Shown here one piece after another: positions 23,341 through 32,884 of a DNA stretch of 64,000 bases. Below the pieces are notes generated by a model. That model had not been told where the DNA came from and did no database searches. It worked only from the letters and a program-made list of their open reading frames with translations. Every line of letters starts with the position of its first letter. Within the stretch, counting starts at the first letter, position 1. The DNA comes from Branchiostoma floridae (Eukaryota > Chordata > Leptocardii > Amphioxiformes > Branchiostomatidae): positions 2,860,970 to 2,924,969 of the forward strand of contig NC_049985.1 of assembly GCF_000003815.2 (NCBI RefSeq), written 5' to 3'. The position numbers and the translations under genes are program-made.

Positions 23341-23612
23341 GGCAGGTAGAGTGTTTGCCTTGCCAGTAGAGTGAGTTTGATCCCCGACTGAGTCATACCA
23401 AGACTAAAGACTGAGACTTAAGAAATGGTACATGCTGCTTTCTCTGCTTATCACTCAGCACTAATGAGGAAGAGTATGAGAGTTAAACACACATAACTAC
23501 CAGTGGACTAGCCCCCTGTTGTAGTGGCTTACACAAATGTGTGGCCCGAGGGCTACAGAAATGGAGATGGGTGCCACCCCTAAGCATCTCAGATGCATGG
23601 GCAACAACTTTC
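23341..23612 (+). mobile_element. tRNA-derived SINE, family C
   Basis: It matches the 14.65-kb copy through GAGTCATACCAAGACT, CATGCTGCTTTCTCTGCTTA, ACTACCAGTGGACTAG and GTGTGGCCCGAGGGCTA. The first bases of the tRNA head are replaced by the neighbouring family-D repeat. Confidence 0.7.
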
Positions 23613-23639
23613 TCCTGAGTAGGGTGAAATAGGGTTAAA

Positions 23640-24055
23640 GAAATCTTGACTTAGTCATCCCCTCAGCTTAGTGCTTGTGTTGATCCTGAAGGCTGGTTCG
23701 GAAGTAAATTCGACATAATCCCTTTGAATAACTGATGGGTTTACCTACAAAGTGAACGGCATCAAACTGCCAGGAATAATATCGTTGACAAGACAAAACT
23801 GACAGTCTTGTTTCCGTCTCATTTTGCTGACACGTTGTCCCTTAGCGAGTAACCTTTGCAATTTCAATCTCCATGAGACTCTCTTTTTCACTCAATTATG
23901 CTTCGGTAATAGATTTATTTGTGAGGTAAACAGAAAGCGCTGTGCCAAGTCCTTTGGGAAATTATCTTTAATTAGGGTAAACTTTGTTAAGGAATTTGCA
24001 GCAGTTAGGCAATTTTCTTACTACTGTACAAGCAATAGTTAACAAATAAATACAC
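23640..24055. promoter_or_regulatory. Regulatory-like unique block
   Basis: Non-repetitive DNA with a forkhead-type site (GAGGTAAACAG), homeodomain-type sites (CAATTATG, TTTAATTAG), TTTGCAATTTCAATC, and GTTAACAAATAAAT at the end. It is bounded by a SINE and a MITE. No exon is evident. The function is an inference. Confidence 0.3.
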
Positions 24056-24058
24056 TTA

Positions 24059-24353
24059 GGCACGACCTACACACAGTTTTCCCGATATCTGCGAGCCGAT
24101 AACCTCTCGCCGGCAGCTTTTTTTTCAGCGTCTAGATGGAATTGCAATATCGCCATAAAGATATCGCCAGAATTTCTCCCAAAAGGTCCGGAGCATTCGC
24201 CCGATAGCTGGTCCCCGATAGCTTAGCAGGGGTCCCCGACAACTTCCGCACGCGTGTAGATGTGTCTCGACTTCGGGAGGGCTCATTAGCATATAAGGCA
24301 GGCTCATTATGCTATATAGCTGATATCGGTAAAGACTGTGTCTAGATTGGGCC
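24059..24353. mobile_element. MITE with about 33-bp terminal inverted repeats
   Basis: The left end GGCACGACCTACACACAG and the inverse right end GGCCCAATCTAGACACAG continue in parallel to CGATATC. TA flanks both ends (24057-24058 and 24354-24355), so it is mariner- or Tourist-like. No coding capacity in 295 bp. Confidence 0.75.
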
Positions 24354-24355
24354 TA

Positions 24356-25009
24356 AGTCTGCTGAAATTCAGGTATTGAAATAATCAATGATTTGTTGTT
24401 TGAATCCTATGCCAAATCCTTTTTGCATTGTACTGGCTGTTATAGTCTAACATTGAGATGGCATTAAGTCATAATGTTGTAATTCTACTGATCAAAGACA
24501 CCAAATTTAGTCCATACCAATTCAATTACTTGATTTTCTGGTAAATGAAAAGCCCATAAGGTATGATAAATTGTGTGATTGTGTTAAACAAGGACTGGTA
24601 CCTACATGTAGATGACCAGGAAAAGTTGGCTAAGAGCCTGCTTATGCCTTCTGAGAATAGACTAATAACTATCATTGGCTTTTGGTTATTGCACTTTCCC
24701 AGTCATGCAGTTAAGACCAATATGAAAGATGGTTTCTTTCAAAGTCAGATTAACTTAACAAATGTGTGTACATACAAAATGTAGCAGCTAGAGGCCAAGT
24801 TGTGAGATACACAATAATTGCAGTAACATTCTCATAAATAAAATCAATTTCTTCCCCTCTGCATATATCTGTAGAAGTTGAATGACACGGGCATGGAGTG
24901 CATGTGAAGTAGGTATTTAAAACCAAGTTCATTCACCAAATGGATGTATACTATTAGATAGTTTTTTTAATGTGTTTGATGTCTTTTGATTTGAACAATT
25001 TAAAATTCA
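24356..25009. other. No recognisable feature
   Basis: AT-rich unique DNA before the CA microsatellite. Confidence 0.4.
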
Positions 25010-25284
25010 CAGACACACACAGACACACGCACACATGCACATTCACATGCATACGCACACACACATACACACACAGACACACACACACACACATGCACAC
25101 ACACGCATGCATACGCACACACACATACACACACAGACACACACACACACCCACATACACACACACACACACACACATAAACACACACAGACACACACAC
25201 ACACACATGCACACACACACACACACATACAGACACACACACACACACACATGCACACACACATACACACACACACACACATAC
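25010..25284. repeat. (CA)n-rich microsatellite
   Basis: This is a long ACACAC tract with GACAC, ATACAC, ATGCAC and ACGC interruptions. It runs directly into the N gap. Histidine/threonine or cysteine/valine-rich open frames across it are artefacts. Confidence 0.95.
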
Positions 25285-25384
25285 NNNNNNNNNNNNNNNN
25301 NNNNNNNNNNNNNNNNNNNNNNNNNNNNNNNNNNNNNNNNNNNNNNNNNNNNNNNNNNNNNNNNNNNNNNNNNNNNNNNNNNNN
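25285..25384. other. Assembly gap of exactly 100 N
   Basis: A run of 100 N is a conventional placeholder for a gap of unknown size. The microsatellite on its left probably broke the assembly. Sequence upstream of the next exon is therefore missing. Confidence 0.95.
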
Positions 25385-25391
25385 AGTGCAG

Positions 25392-25498
25392 GCATCATTT
25401 TGGTCCAGAAGAATGTCCGCCTGGGCCGGATGTACTGTCACACGGAGTTGTCGGACATCCGGATCGTCAGGTCAATGAACCGCTGGGTGCCTGTGTAG
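25392..25498 (+). CDS. Candidate coding exon with in-frame stop, next to the assembly gap
   Basis: After TGCAG, which can serve as a splice acceptor, a frame of 34 codons runs from IILVQKNVRLGRM through YCHTELSDIRIVRS to NRWVPV and a TAG at 25496-25498. Third positions are overwhelmingly G or C, unlike the surrounding AT-rich DNA, which strongly suggests real coding sequence. I do not recognise the protein. It may be the last coding exon of a plus-strand gene. Oddly, a consensus donor GTAAGT lies 35 bases after the stop (25533-25538). The stop may therefore be genuine with a 3' UTR intron, or the exon may be broken or misassembled near the gap. The minus strand also has a GC3-rich frame but carries an internal TGA. 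Confidence 0.5.
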
Positions 25499-25574
25499 CG
25501 TGCACACGTGGTCGGCAGGACAGGGTTGTATGGTAAGTTAGGGTTCCTGTACGCGAAGGGGTATAAGATGTAAG

Positions 25575-25690
25575 TTTAAGACAATGCCAATGATCTTTAT
25601 TGCATACTCTTGCCCAGTAGAGAGTTCGATACCTAAAGTATAGGTGTAAAGAGGTTACATTCTATATCATGTAACATCTACAGAGTCTCT
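25575..25690 (-). mobile_element. 3' end of a non-LTR retrotransposon
   Basis: On the minus strand it reads GAGTATGCAATAAAGATCAT and then TGGCATTGTC, an AATAAA-containing tail ending in a short repeat. A longer copy at 57.87-58.0 kb shows the same tail with ATTGTC repeats. Only 3' UTR-type sequence remains. Confidence 0.55.
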
Positions 25691-25834
25691 TCTCTCATTC
25701 TGAAACTCGTGTACACACATTCACAGAGGTATTCGCGTACGTAGTATCTTTACGCGAGACATACAGAAGCTGCCCCATGCGTACACGCACGCACACACAC
25801 ACATATACTACTCACAGACATGTCAAAACAATAA

Positions 25835-25980
25835 TGAATGAATGAATGACCTTTATTGTACTATTTGTGCTCAAACAAGCTAAGTACAGGTCGTAGGGCT
25901 AGTGATAAGGTACAGTTTTGACAAAAAGGTATCTTATCATCTCTACATATGCTAGTATGTACACATTCTAGTATGTACAA
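25835..25980 (-). mobile_element. 3' end of a second non-LTR retrotransposon
   Basis: The minus strand ends AGTACAATAAAGGTCATTCA followed by TTCATTCATTAT, an ATTC-type tail typical of LINE families without poly(A). No coding part is retained. Confidence 0.55.
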
Positions 25981-26029
25981 GTTCAACTTCTTCTTGCTTC
26001 TTAAAACAGTTATATATAATAATTCACTC

Positions 26030-26230
26030 CCCTAGGCCATACATACTCCTATACTCTTATCATACAAACAGACATTCTGTATGTTGTCATTTCACAGCCC
26101 ATGTTTCCATTACCTCAGCGGGTCGATCCTCTATTTTGGGTGACCTCTGACATTTGGCATAATTGCCACGCCTGAGCGCCAGTAACGCCGAAGATTTGTA
26201 TCTGGAGGAAAGCAGGTATAGGTGAGATTT
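26030..26230. promoter_or_regulatory. Regulatory-like unique block
   Basis: Non-repetitive, GC-richer DNA containing CATTACCTCAGCGG, GCATAATTGCC and CGCCAGTAACGCC, with no splice-bounded frame. Low confidence; based on appearance only. Confidence 0.2.
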
Positions 26231-26319
26231 GATGGGAAATATCGGATTGTTCAATATATGTGCACGCCAGTTAGAGATGCCTGGAGATTTGATGTATGAT
26301 AACTCTAGTACTGGGTATA

Positions 26320-26513
26320 CTGTAAATGCTTTTAAGTTCGCAGAGATTTTATTTCGTGGTAGCGGGAAAAGGGACATTTTGCTGTGGTTTTACATTTTCA
26401 TTTACATTTACATGTAAGTTCGCTGTAGCACCATGCATGCATTGTAGGCTCTTACTGCCATGAAAAAATGGTTTGTAGTGAAGCGGCCACCGCAAAAGTT
26501 TCTGCATTTACAG
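26320..26513 (-). mobile_element. TA-flanked MITE, family G, copy 1
   Basis: The ends are CTGTAAATGC and GCATTTACAG, flanked by TA on both sides (26318-26319 and 26514-26515). Relative to the copies at 47.88 and 62.95 kb it is inverted: the end with GCAGAAAC-type sequence is on the right. The duplication type fits Tc1/mariner-related MITEs. Confidence 0.85.
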
Positions 26514-26515
26514 TA

Positions 26516-26940
26516 ACTCAGAATATGGTCATCTGGGGAAATCTCCCGGACTTGATTTCGTAGTGTTATTCCAATCTAGTTGTCACAGGGTACAAGATCC
26601 CACTGTTTCAAGCCTTTTGGCTGTCATGCTGCGCAATGAATTGCCAGCATTAAGCCTCTATGCTACATTAAATACACTTAATACATGCAGTTTCTTCTGC
26701 TATCACAGCATCAAAATTGACTATTCCAGACTCAGAATCCTCCCTCCCAAACGTAATGACAACGAGACACATTTGAGGAGAATTGTCTTGGGAAATCAAA
26801 GAAGCAGCGTTACTGGAGGCTTCTTCCTGTTATACTTTTTATGATACACCTGACAGGGAACAAGAGAAGCATGTATGCCCCTCAGCTGTGACAGGATTGG
26901 TTTAAACATTTTTGTACCTGTGTTTTACATTCACTTATTA
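26516..26940. other. Unique DNA, partly regulatory-like
   Basis: The stretch at 26700-26840 is non-repetitive and GC-richer (CAAACGTAATGACAACGAGA; GAAGCAGCGTTACTGGAGG) with no convincing exon. The rest is unassigned. Confidence 0.3.
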
Positions 26941-27135
26941 CCTTCACTAGAAGGTTATGTTTTCGGTAGCATTTGTGTGTGTGTTTGTGTGTATATGTAT
27001 GTACATGACTTTTTTTTGTAGTGTGTATGGATTGTCTCGATATTTGGTACGTAGATTGGTCTTGATGAGACCTTGAAACGATTAGAATTTGGGCCCCCTA
27101 GCGTGTTGTTACGGTACTGCAGCAGAACTTCCAAA
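26941..27135. repeat. Dispersed-repeat-like segment with GT-rich core
   Basis: It begins CACTAGAAGGTTATGTTTTC and has a GT-rich middle, a style common to dispersed repeats of marine invertebrates. There is no second copy in this window, so the family assignment is weak. Confidence 0.3.
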
Positions 27136-27359
27136 TGGTCTATAGACAACTAGACACTAACTACCATTTCGAATACAGTCCATTTTTAAAAGCTATCTTA
27201 TAATGGTGGGTAGTTGTCTAGTATGTTCTGTGGAGAGTTTCTTCCATACCACGGGTCCCTGATACATTTAAGGGACTGCATGTTTGTTAGTGGTACATGA
27301 CATGTTGAGCAGTTAAGGGTCCCAGTTGGAGACTCTCATCTCTCATATATTTGTACCTT

Positions 27360-27935
27360 TCATACCGTCGATGACATCCTCCAATCCTCCACATACCTGT
27401 ACGGCTCGCCCATGGGAACGTGTTCCGCGCCGCGGAAACAATCCCTCGCAGCGTCGCAGATCAAACAAATAATCGCAGACGGAGACGAAATGAGCTGTGC
27501 CATGTTTTCTCGCAACGGTATCTTTTCCACTTCATCACCCGGCAAAATGAATCTCTCCCGCACCCGGCTAACGGCGTAATACGGCTCGCACGAATTGCCT
27601 TTGACTTTGAAACATCGCGCAGCCTTTATCTCACCAGCCAGGGTGATGAATACTTTATTGCTTTAATAAACAGAGCTGCGAATTTGGACAGCTCTCTGGG
27701 TTCCCCGGTGCTGATCGAAATTCCTCCTGACACGGGGTGTGTAATGCAGGCTAGTATAATTACATTGCTTCTATTACACAGCTCCTTTGAGACGGGGTCC
27801 CATGGGCTTCTGGGGAGTCAAGCCAGCCCCATTCTGTATTCTCTGGTTGAATTATGGCCTTATCAAATTTGGATGAGAGAAAGAGTAAGTCTTGGGGAAA
27901 GCGAGCGTCGGCCGCAAAGGTCATGAACATGGAGA
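27360..27935. promoter_or_regulatory. Long non-repetitive GC-richer island, possible conserved element or exon
   Basis: The plus strand is open from about 27375 to 27926 (184 codons, no ATG near the start), and the minus strand is open over 27360-27563. Neither protein shows a domain I recognise. The minus frame meets a good donor (ACAG followed by GTATGTGG near 27397) but has no good acceptor. Words such as TGATGAATACTTTATTGC and TTTAATAAACAGAGC, and the lack of codon bias, suit a regulatory element better than an exon. Confidence 0.35.
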
Positions 27936-27979
27936 GGGAAAGGTTAAGGGAAGGTTATGTGAACGAAGGCAGACAGCGA

Positions 27980-28640
27980 AAAGACTGGAGTAGTTTTGGG
28001 CTGGACAGTCTTTTTTAAAACAAAGTTCTTTTTTTGGAGGCTGCAGGTCTGCCAAAAGCATTACAAAGTTGTGTTGGGTCGAGCCCAAATTAAACACCGA
28101 GCCCAAATCACTCTCGGATATTGAATAATGTACTATTAGAGTATGAGCGAAGAGTATTAGGTTGGCTGGATGTCAAAAGATCACTAGACAGGAAGAAATG
28201 TAAGGTGCATGTAGTTTTGGCTTGGACAATTTTTTTAGAACAAAGTTCTTTCTTTTAGGCTGCCATAAGTCTGCCAATGTATTACAAAGTTATGTTAGAA
28301 CCAGCCCAAAATACTCTCGGATATTGAATAATTTCAGCAAAGAGCATACCGGTAATAAGCATGAGGTTGAGAAATACATCAAAAGACAAGGAAGAAAACT
28401 AAGATGCCTGTGGTTTTGGTCTTGTTATAAACTTCCCTAAAGGTGAGAGCTGAGTAGAATGTGGTCCTTAAACTATTCTCAGGTAATAAACTTTTTTGCC
28501 ATGAAACAGTGAGGTTCAGGGATGTTGGCTAGAATGAAGGTAGACAAGGACAAGGCTGGAGTGGCTTTGATATGGTTCTTTTTATTGATCTTGTCCTTTG
28601 AAGTTGTATCCTTGGATGCTGATGTCCAACTTGTCGCTGC
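27980..28640. repeat. Degenerate tandem array, about 230-bp units
   Basis: GTTTTGGGCTGGACAGTC (27992) and GTTTTGGCTTGGACAATT (28213) each lead to AACAAAGTTCTTT, then GTCTGCCAA, then TTACAAAGTT and ACTCTCGGATATTGAATAAT. A third, weaker unit begins near 28410. Confidence 0.7.
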
Positions 28641-29055
28641 ATAAAACTTTGTAAAATAGTTAGTCTGAGGCTAAAGGAATGGTTGCTGGCATGAAGGTGA
28701 CATTAAAAAGCCACTATCTTGGCCCTGGCAAAGTTCTTTTAAAGCCTTATGTCTGTCGAAAGATGTGTGCAAGTTGAGTTGGGTAGGGTCCAAATGACTC
28801 TTGAGCCATGGATTGCCTTCCAATAACCCCATGAAAGATAGTCTAAGATTAGGGTAGGTTGTTTGAAGGAACGTACACATGTAGCAGAGTGACTTGGCTG
28901 ACTTTGATCTGAAAATTGTAGTTTTCATGACAAAGACATTCTAATGCATTATGAATGAAGATTTGTGAACAGTACATGTGTTGGGTGTTGTCCACAATAC
29001 TTTCAAGAAGGGACCCCCAGCTGCATTCTGTGGACAGAACTTTTCCAATGTTTAT
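28641..29055. other. No recognisable gene; decayed continuation of the array
   Basis: Faint echoes of the preceding units (AAAGTTCTTTTAAAGCC; ATGTCTGTCGAAAG) but no clear feature. Confidence 0.35.
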
Positions 29056-29787
29056 GACCTCATTCACACTCAGAAAAACGATTCGGATAAAACATTTATC
29101 CGAATAAAAAAAATTCTATCCGATCCAAAATTGCGTTCACACTCGTCTTCGGCAATCCGATTAGTGCGCCCTCAGTCTTATCTGAATGAAACATTATGTT
29201 GAGGTCAAAGGGTAGCGTCATTTCTTACAGCTCAAAATGGCGGGAATCCACCAACTTTTGATGCTGTTGTTCCTCTGGAGAATGTTCTGTAGTCGTAGAA
29301 GGGAACGCAATCGACGATCTTTGATCTCGAGAAGGTTTCACCGACAAAATCTTCTGCATATTGGGATAGCTGTAGTACAGCTCAGATGTACGCCACCAGA
29401 GCGACAGACAGAACGATCTGGGAGCGGGAGCGAAGCCATGATTGGTGGAACAACATTGTGCTTTGAACATTTTCAGACTCGGACTGGCAGAAAAACTTCT
29501 AATTGAGCAAACTCACCTTTGATAAGTTGCATCCTATCCACTTCAAGTGAATCCTATCCACTTGCGCGTTCACACTGCCGAATCGCACGAATCGAGACTC
29601 CCCGCGGCGCAGTTTTATCCACTTCCCGGAGTTCTATCTACCTCCCCGAGGTGGATCGCGAGGGATTCGAATCGATGAAATCCAAGTGATTTGGGAGCGT
29701 TCATACTGCTAAGTTTTATTCGGATCGGGTAGTTTTATTCGGATAACATGTTTTATTCGAATAGTTTTTCTGAGTGTGAATGGGGTC
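29056..29787 (+). mobile_element. Internally deleted Harbinger-like transposon
   Basis: The termini GACCTCATTCACACTCAG and the inverse of GACCCCATTCACACTCAG continue to AAAAAC, with inner repeats of TTTTATTCGGAT/ATCCGAATAAA. The flanks are TAT and TAA, near the 3-bp A/T duplication of PIF/Harbinger elements. Inside, a frame from 29237 to 29506 starts MAGIHQLLMLLFLWRM and becomes arginine-rich (CSRRRERNRRS). This resembles the hydrophobic-then-arginine N-terminus of Harbinger transposases. The catalytic DDE part is absent, so the element is non-autonomous. Confidence 0.65.
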
Positions 29788-29884
29788 TAAGTCTCTTCTG
29801 CAGTATTTTTGATGCATGTATGGCCCTAATATTGTACTAATCAACATTTGACTTCCCTGGACTAAACTTTTTTTCATGTCTTTT

Positions 29885-30253
29885 GCATCTTTACAGTAAC
29901 TTGATCAAGGAATATGACCCCAGTGTAGCAGCAGTGAAAAGTGAACTTCCTTGGAGGAAACTTTTTCAATGTGTTTCTACAGCCAGTTGTCGAAGGAATA
30001 AGGCAATAAAATAAGGGAATATCAGCAGAAGACAGTTGAATTTTCTTGACTAAACTTTTTCTGTTTTTTTTTCTTCAGCCAGTTGTTGAGGGAATCCAGG
30101 GGATATGTGTCCTACATTGTCCTACATGAAGTACACTGCATATTTTTTCATATGTTTTTTTCCCTACAGTAGCTTGTTGAGGGAATATGGCCTCCAATTA
30201 AGCAGTTAACTTCCCTTAACTAAACTTTTCCATGTGTTTTTGGGTCTCTACAG
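29885..30253 (+). repeat. Four decayed tandem copies of an intron/exon junction
   Basis: Pyrimidine-rich tracts ending in CAG, followed by exon-like starts, occur near 29896, 29980, 30079 and 30170: TAACTTGATCAAGGAATATG, CCAGTTGTCGAAGGAAT, CCAGTTGTTGAGGGAAT and TAGCTTGTTGAGGGAATATG. They mimic the true exon start at 30254 (CCAGATGTTGAGGGAATA). Only the last leads into an open GC3-rich frame. Spacing is about 80-100 bp. Confidence 0.8.
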
Positions 30254-30449
30254 CCAGATGTTGAGGGAATACGGCCCCAGTATAGCAGCAGCGTACGGTG
30301 CCAGCACCATGACCAAGACATGCAGCAGATCAGCCTTCTCCAAGTGGGGTCGCTCCATGGGCGCGTCAGACCTCATCCCGGAGATTCATCCCGTCTTCGA
30401 GGAGTTGTTTGAGACGTCTGGAACTGGAACTCCCATACAGAGACTGTAA
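30254..30449 (+). CDS. Terminal coding exon of an unidentified gene
   Basis: A good acceptor (GGGTCTCTACAG) precedes a 64-codon open frame. The frame starts QMLREYGPSIAAAYGAS, passes SAFSKWGRSMGASDLIPEI and ends GTGTPIQRL with TAA at 30447-30449. One base (C30254) completes a codon from the previous exon. Third codon positions are strongly G/C while flanking DNA is AT-rich, so I regard it as real coding sequence. I do not recognise the protein; the C-terminus is serine/threonine-rich with an acidic stretch (HPVFEELFE). The previous exon could not be placed. The 25.39-kb exon does not join it in its GC3-rich frame. Four decayed copies of this exon's start lie immediately upstream. Confidence 0.75.
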
Positions 30450-31085
30450 CGGATGTAAGGAACTATCTGCTACTCAAGTTCAAGTTCGTTGCGTTATGTG
30501 ACATTGTTCCTTGTTCCTTTATCTAATCTCTTTGGCCTCGGCCATTTTCCAAGAGTTTTTCAAACTTCCATCGTAAATTCTTGAACTAATTTAAATGTAA
30601 TATCCAACACAAAATTGGACTCACCCAAAGTTTCGACTGGACAGCACCAGTCTTTGTTAAGGAATGAACAATCCACTGCTGCCGTGACGTCATTGTTATG
30701 CAGATAGAACTCTCATCAACTTTTATATGATTCTGCGCCCAAAGTTCCCGTTCAGAGACTAACAGATGTAACCATGTTTGTTGGTCTGTGTTCAACTTCG
30801 TTCAAGTTTGTTGTTTTATCAGCTATAAGTGATTATCAACAAAGTATCCTGCAAAGATGTTTTGTTATGATATCCTGATAATTGCATTAAGAAAATCACT
30901 GTATGAAGAGGTATCTATTGTAGTTGTAAGTTTTATATTTGAAGACATATTATTGCCTTTTGCCATCTTATAGAGTGTAATTCTTTAGAAACATAGAACA
31001 AAACTTAGTGAAGTGTATTTATAAATCTATACAAGCACATTTTATTTGATTTATGGTGGAGATTGTATTGAGATTAAACTGCTAC
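30450..31085 (+). other. Probable 3' UTR of the terminal exon
   Basis: The AT-rich stretch after the stop codon contains ATTAAA at about 31073-31078, a possible polyadenylation signal, followed by TGTTTATGT. The exact end is inferred. Confidence 0.4.
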
Positions 31086-31372
31086 ATGTATATTGTTTAT
31101 GTCGGAAATTCTTTATGACTTTAAATAACTACATGCTAAAACAAGACCTTTGGAGATTCCAAGAAGGTTGACTTACATATGTAATGCCAAAGAAGGTCAG
31201 GACGTCTTAAATCTTAAAAGCAAGAAGAGGAATGCCCCATGAACCGTGACAGAACACACAACAGTTCTTCACTGTACCCATGGTCTCATCAAACTGTCAA
31301 ACACATAGAGCAATTAGATCTGTGACATTTAGATGATATCCAGTAACAAAGATGTATTCTTGTCAGACCAGG
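31086..31372. other. No recognisable feature
   Basis: Unique DNA between the presumed 3' UTR and an inverted-repeat element. Confidence 0.4.
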
Positions 31373-31512
31373 AAAATAAATATAGAACACGGTGTATTCC
31401 GTATCACCCGAGGTATCAGCCCGACCGCGGGTGGGATCGCCCGAAGGCCGGAGGGTGATCCGACCCATGGGAGGGCTGGGACCGAGGAATACACCATGTT
31501 GTATTTTATTTA
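31373..31512. mobile_element. Foldback MITE, about 140 bp
   Basis: The left arm (AAAATAAATATAGAACACGG, then TGTATTCC) and the right arm (GGAATACACCATG, then TTGTATTTTATT) are inverse copies. The interior is GC-rich with TATCACCCG/CGGAGGGTGAT complementarity. No coding capacity. Confidence 0.65.
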
Positions 31513-31800
31513 TGTCATACCCTCCTAAGAAAACCCCTGTTTTGATGCGATATGCGCCAGAAGTTGAACAAATTTGGTGCCTTCGAACAAAAAGTGTTGC
31601 AACAGTAATGTTCCAACGTCTGATTCAAGTATTCGAACATTGGATGGTGCTGCACTCGGCCCGCTCGAAACAGTTTGATTTATTTGAATGGAGCCTGTGT
31701 GATACGCCTTTCGAACCGGTCTGATATGGAAATTATGGCCCGGTCCGGAACACCCGTATCAAGCGTTTTTGCGTCACAGGTATGACATAATGTTGTGTTA
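31511..31800. mobile_element. Second, overlapping inverted-repeat element
   Basis: TTATGTCATACC at the left and GGTATGACATAA at the right are perfect inverse copies about 270 bp apart. The right end is shared with a fragment at 22.38-22.43 kb. A 110-codon plus-strand frame inside is probably chance. Confidence 0.5.
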
Positions 31801-32459
31801 TCCAACCGACCCTAGACTTTCTTTTTGGTTGGCCACGGGCAAGGTTCATAAAGTTTTCAATCTGACATCATAGTGATGAAATTCAGAACAGAATTCCAAG
31901 TTATCTTGCAAATTTTGTCACAGATTTAGTAGTAAATATTGTGCTTATTTCCTCACTTTATTGATCAATGTATACCTGTATAAAGGTTCCCGTACACATA
32001 CCTCTACAATTTTAATAACTATCTGTAATAATTATCAGAGGAGAGAACCTTCAAGTTGTTTCTTGGAGCAATGGGGATATTTAAACCTTTTTTACATCTT
32101 TATACATGCTAAGATAGGTCAAAAAGTACTTTCTGCATGGTAGAAGGTATGAAAGTTACTTGGTGAACAGTTTTGGTCTTTTTTTACAGTTTGTTAACTC
32201 ATTTTTCATATCTTTTAATCACACTAAGATTGTAGCCAATATTGTACAGACAATAACTGTTGCCCCATAAACCTTATCCCACAGGAGTTACTCATTCTGC
32301 ATCTTGTAAAATAAGATTTACAGGTAAAAGACTGGAGCTGACCCTTGATATTTCACCCTTGACTGGCTTGATCTTTGTTCCCAAGAAATGAAAAGAAGCA
32401 CTTAGTCCCCTCTCTATCCCTGTCCTTTGTCATTAACCCTCTCTTGCCAGCTTACTCTG
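31801..32459. other. No recognisable feature
   Basis: AT-rich unique DNA. Confidence 0.4.
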
Positions 32460-32462
32460 TAA

Positions 32463-32782
32463 GGCCACACCAATTTTATTTGTTGCTTTTCGGATTTGCC
32501 TGTTCATTTTTTTTTCCATTTTAAAGTCCAGAGAAAAAATAATACAGGTTTTGCTATCACAAGCCTGTTAATATTACCATTTAGAGCCACATACACATTA
32601 TTTCAGTCTAAAAACAATGCCTCTTATTTGGAACATTAGCAACAGATCATTATATAAAACATGCCATTAGACTCCTCAGGCCGTTGTTTTTTTGTGATAT
32701 TAAAGAAAAATCTTCACCCCAGACCCTGGTCCAATTTTTTTCTGAAAACATCTGAGAAGCAACAGATAAATTTGGAGTGGCC
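32463..32782. mobile_element. Tourist/Harbinger-type MITE, family E
   Basis: The left end GGCCACACCAATTTTATTTG and the inverse right end GGCCACTCCAAATTTATCTG continue to TTGCTT. The duplication TAA (32460-32462 and 32783-32785) matches the 3-bp TWA target of Harbinger-related MITEs. Related ends occur at 15.24, 17.0, 49.16 and 62.2 kb. No coding capacity in 320 bp. Confidence 0.85.
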
Positions 32783-32884
32783 TAACCAATAGAGAACTGG
32801 TAGCCAAATGGCTTCGTGAATGTGCCATAGGTTAATCAGGCTCTTTTTTTCAAGTTATCCTCAACTTTTAAGACTCACAAAAGA

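Noticed and set aside
25000-25536. Long open frames across the CA repeat and the N gap on both strands
   Set aside because: They are low-complexity dipeptide translations extended through unknown bases, with no real coding signal except the separate frame right of the gap.
25285-30449. Joining the 25.39-kb exon to the 30.25-kb exon as neighbours in one transcript
   Set aside because: The phase fits only if the first exon is read in a frame without codon bias. The GC3-rich frame ends at TAG, so the link is unsupported.
31392-31724. 110-codon plus-strand frame
   Set aside because: It runs through two inverted-repeat elements and is most likely chance.
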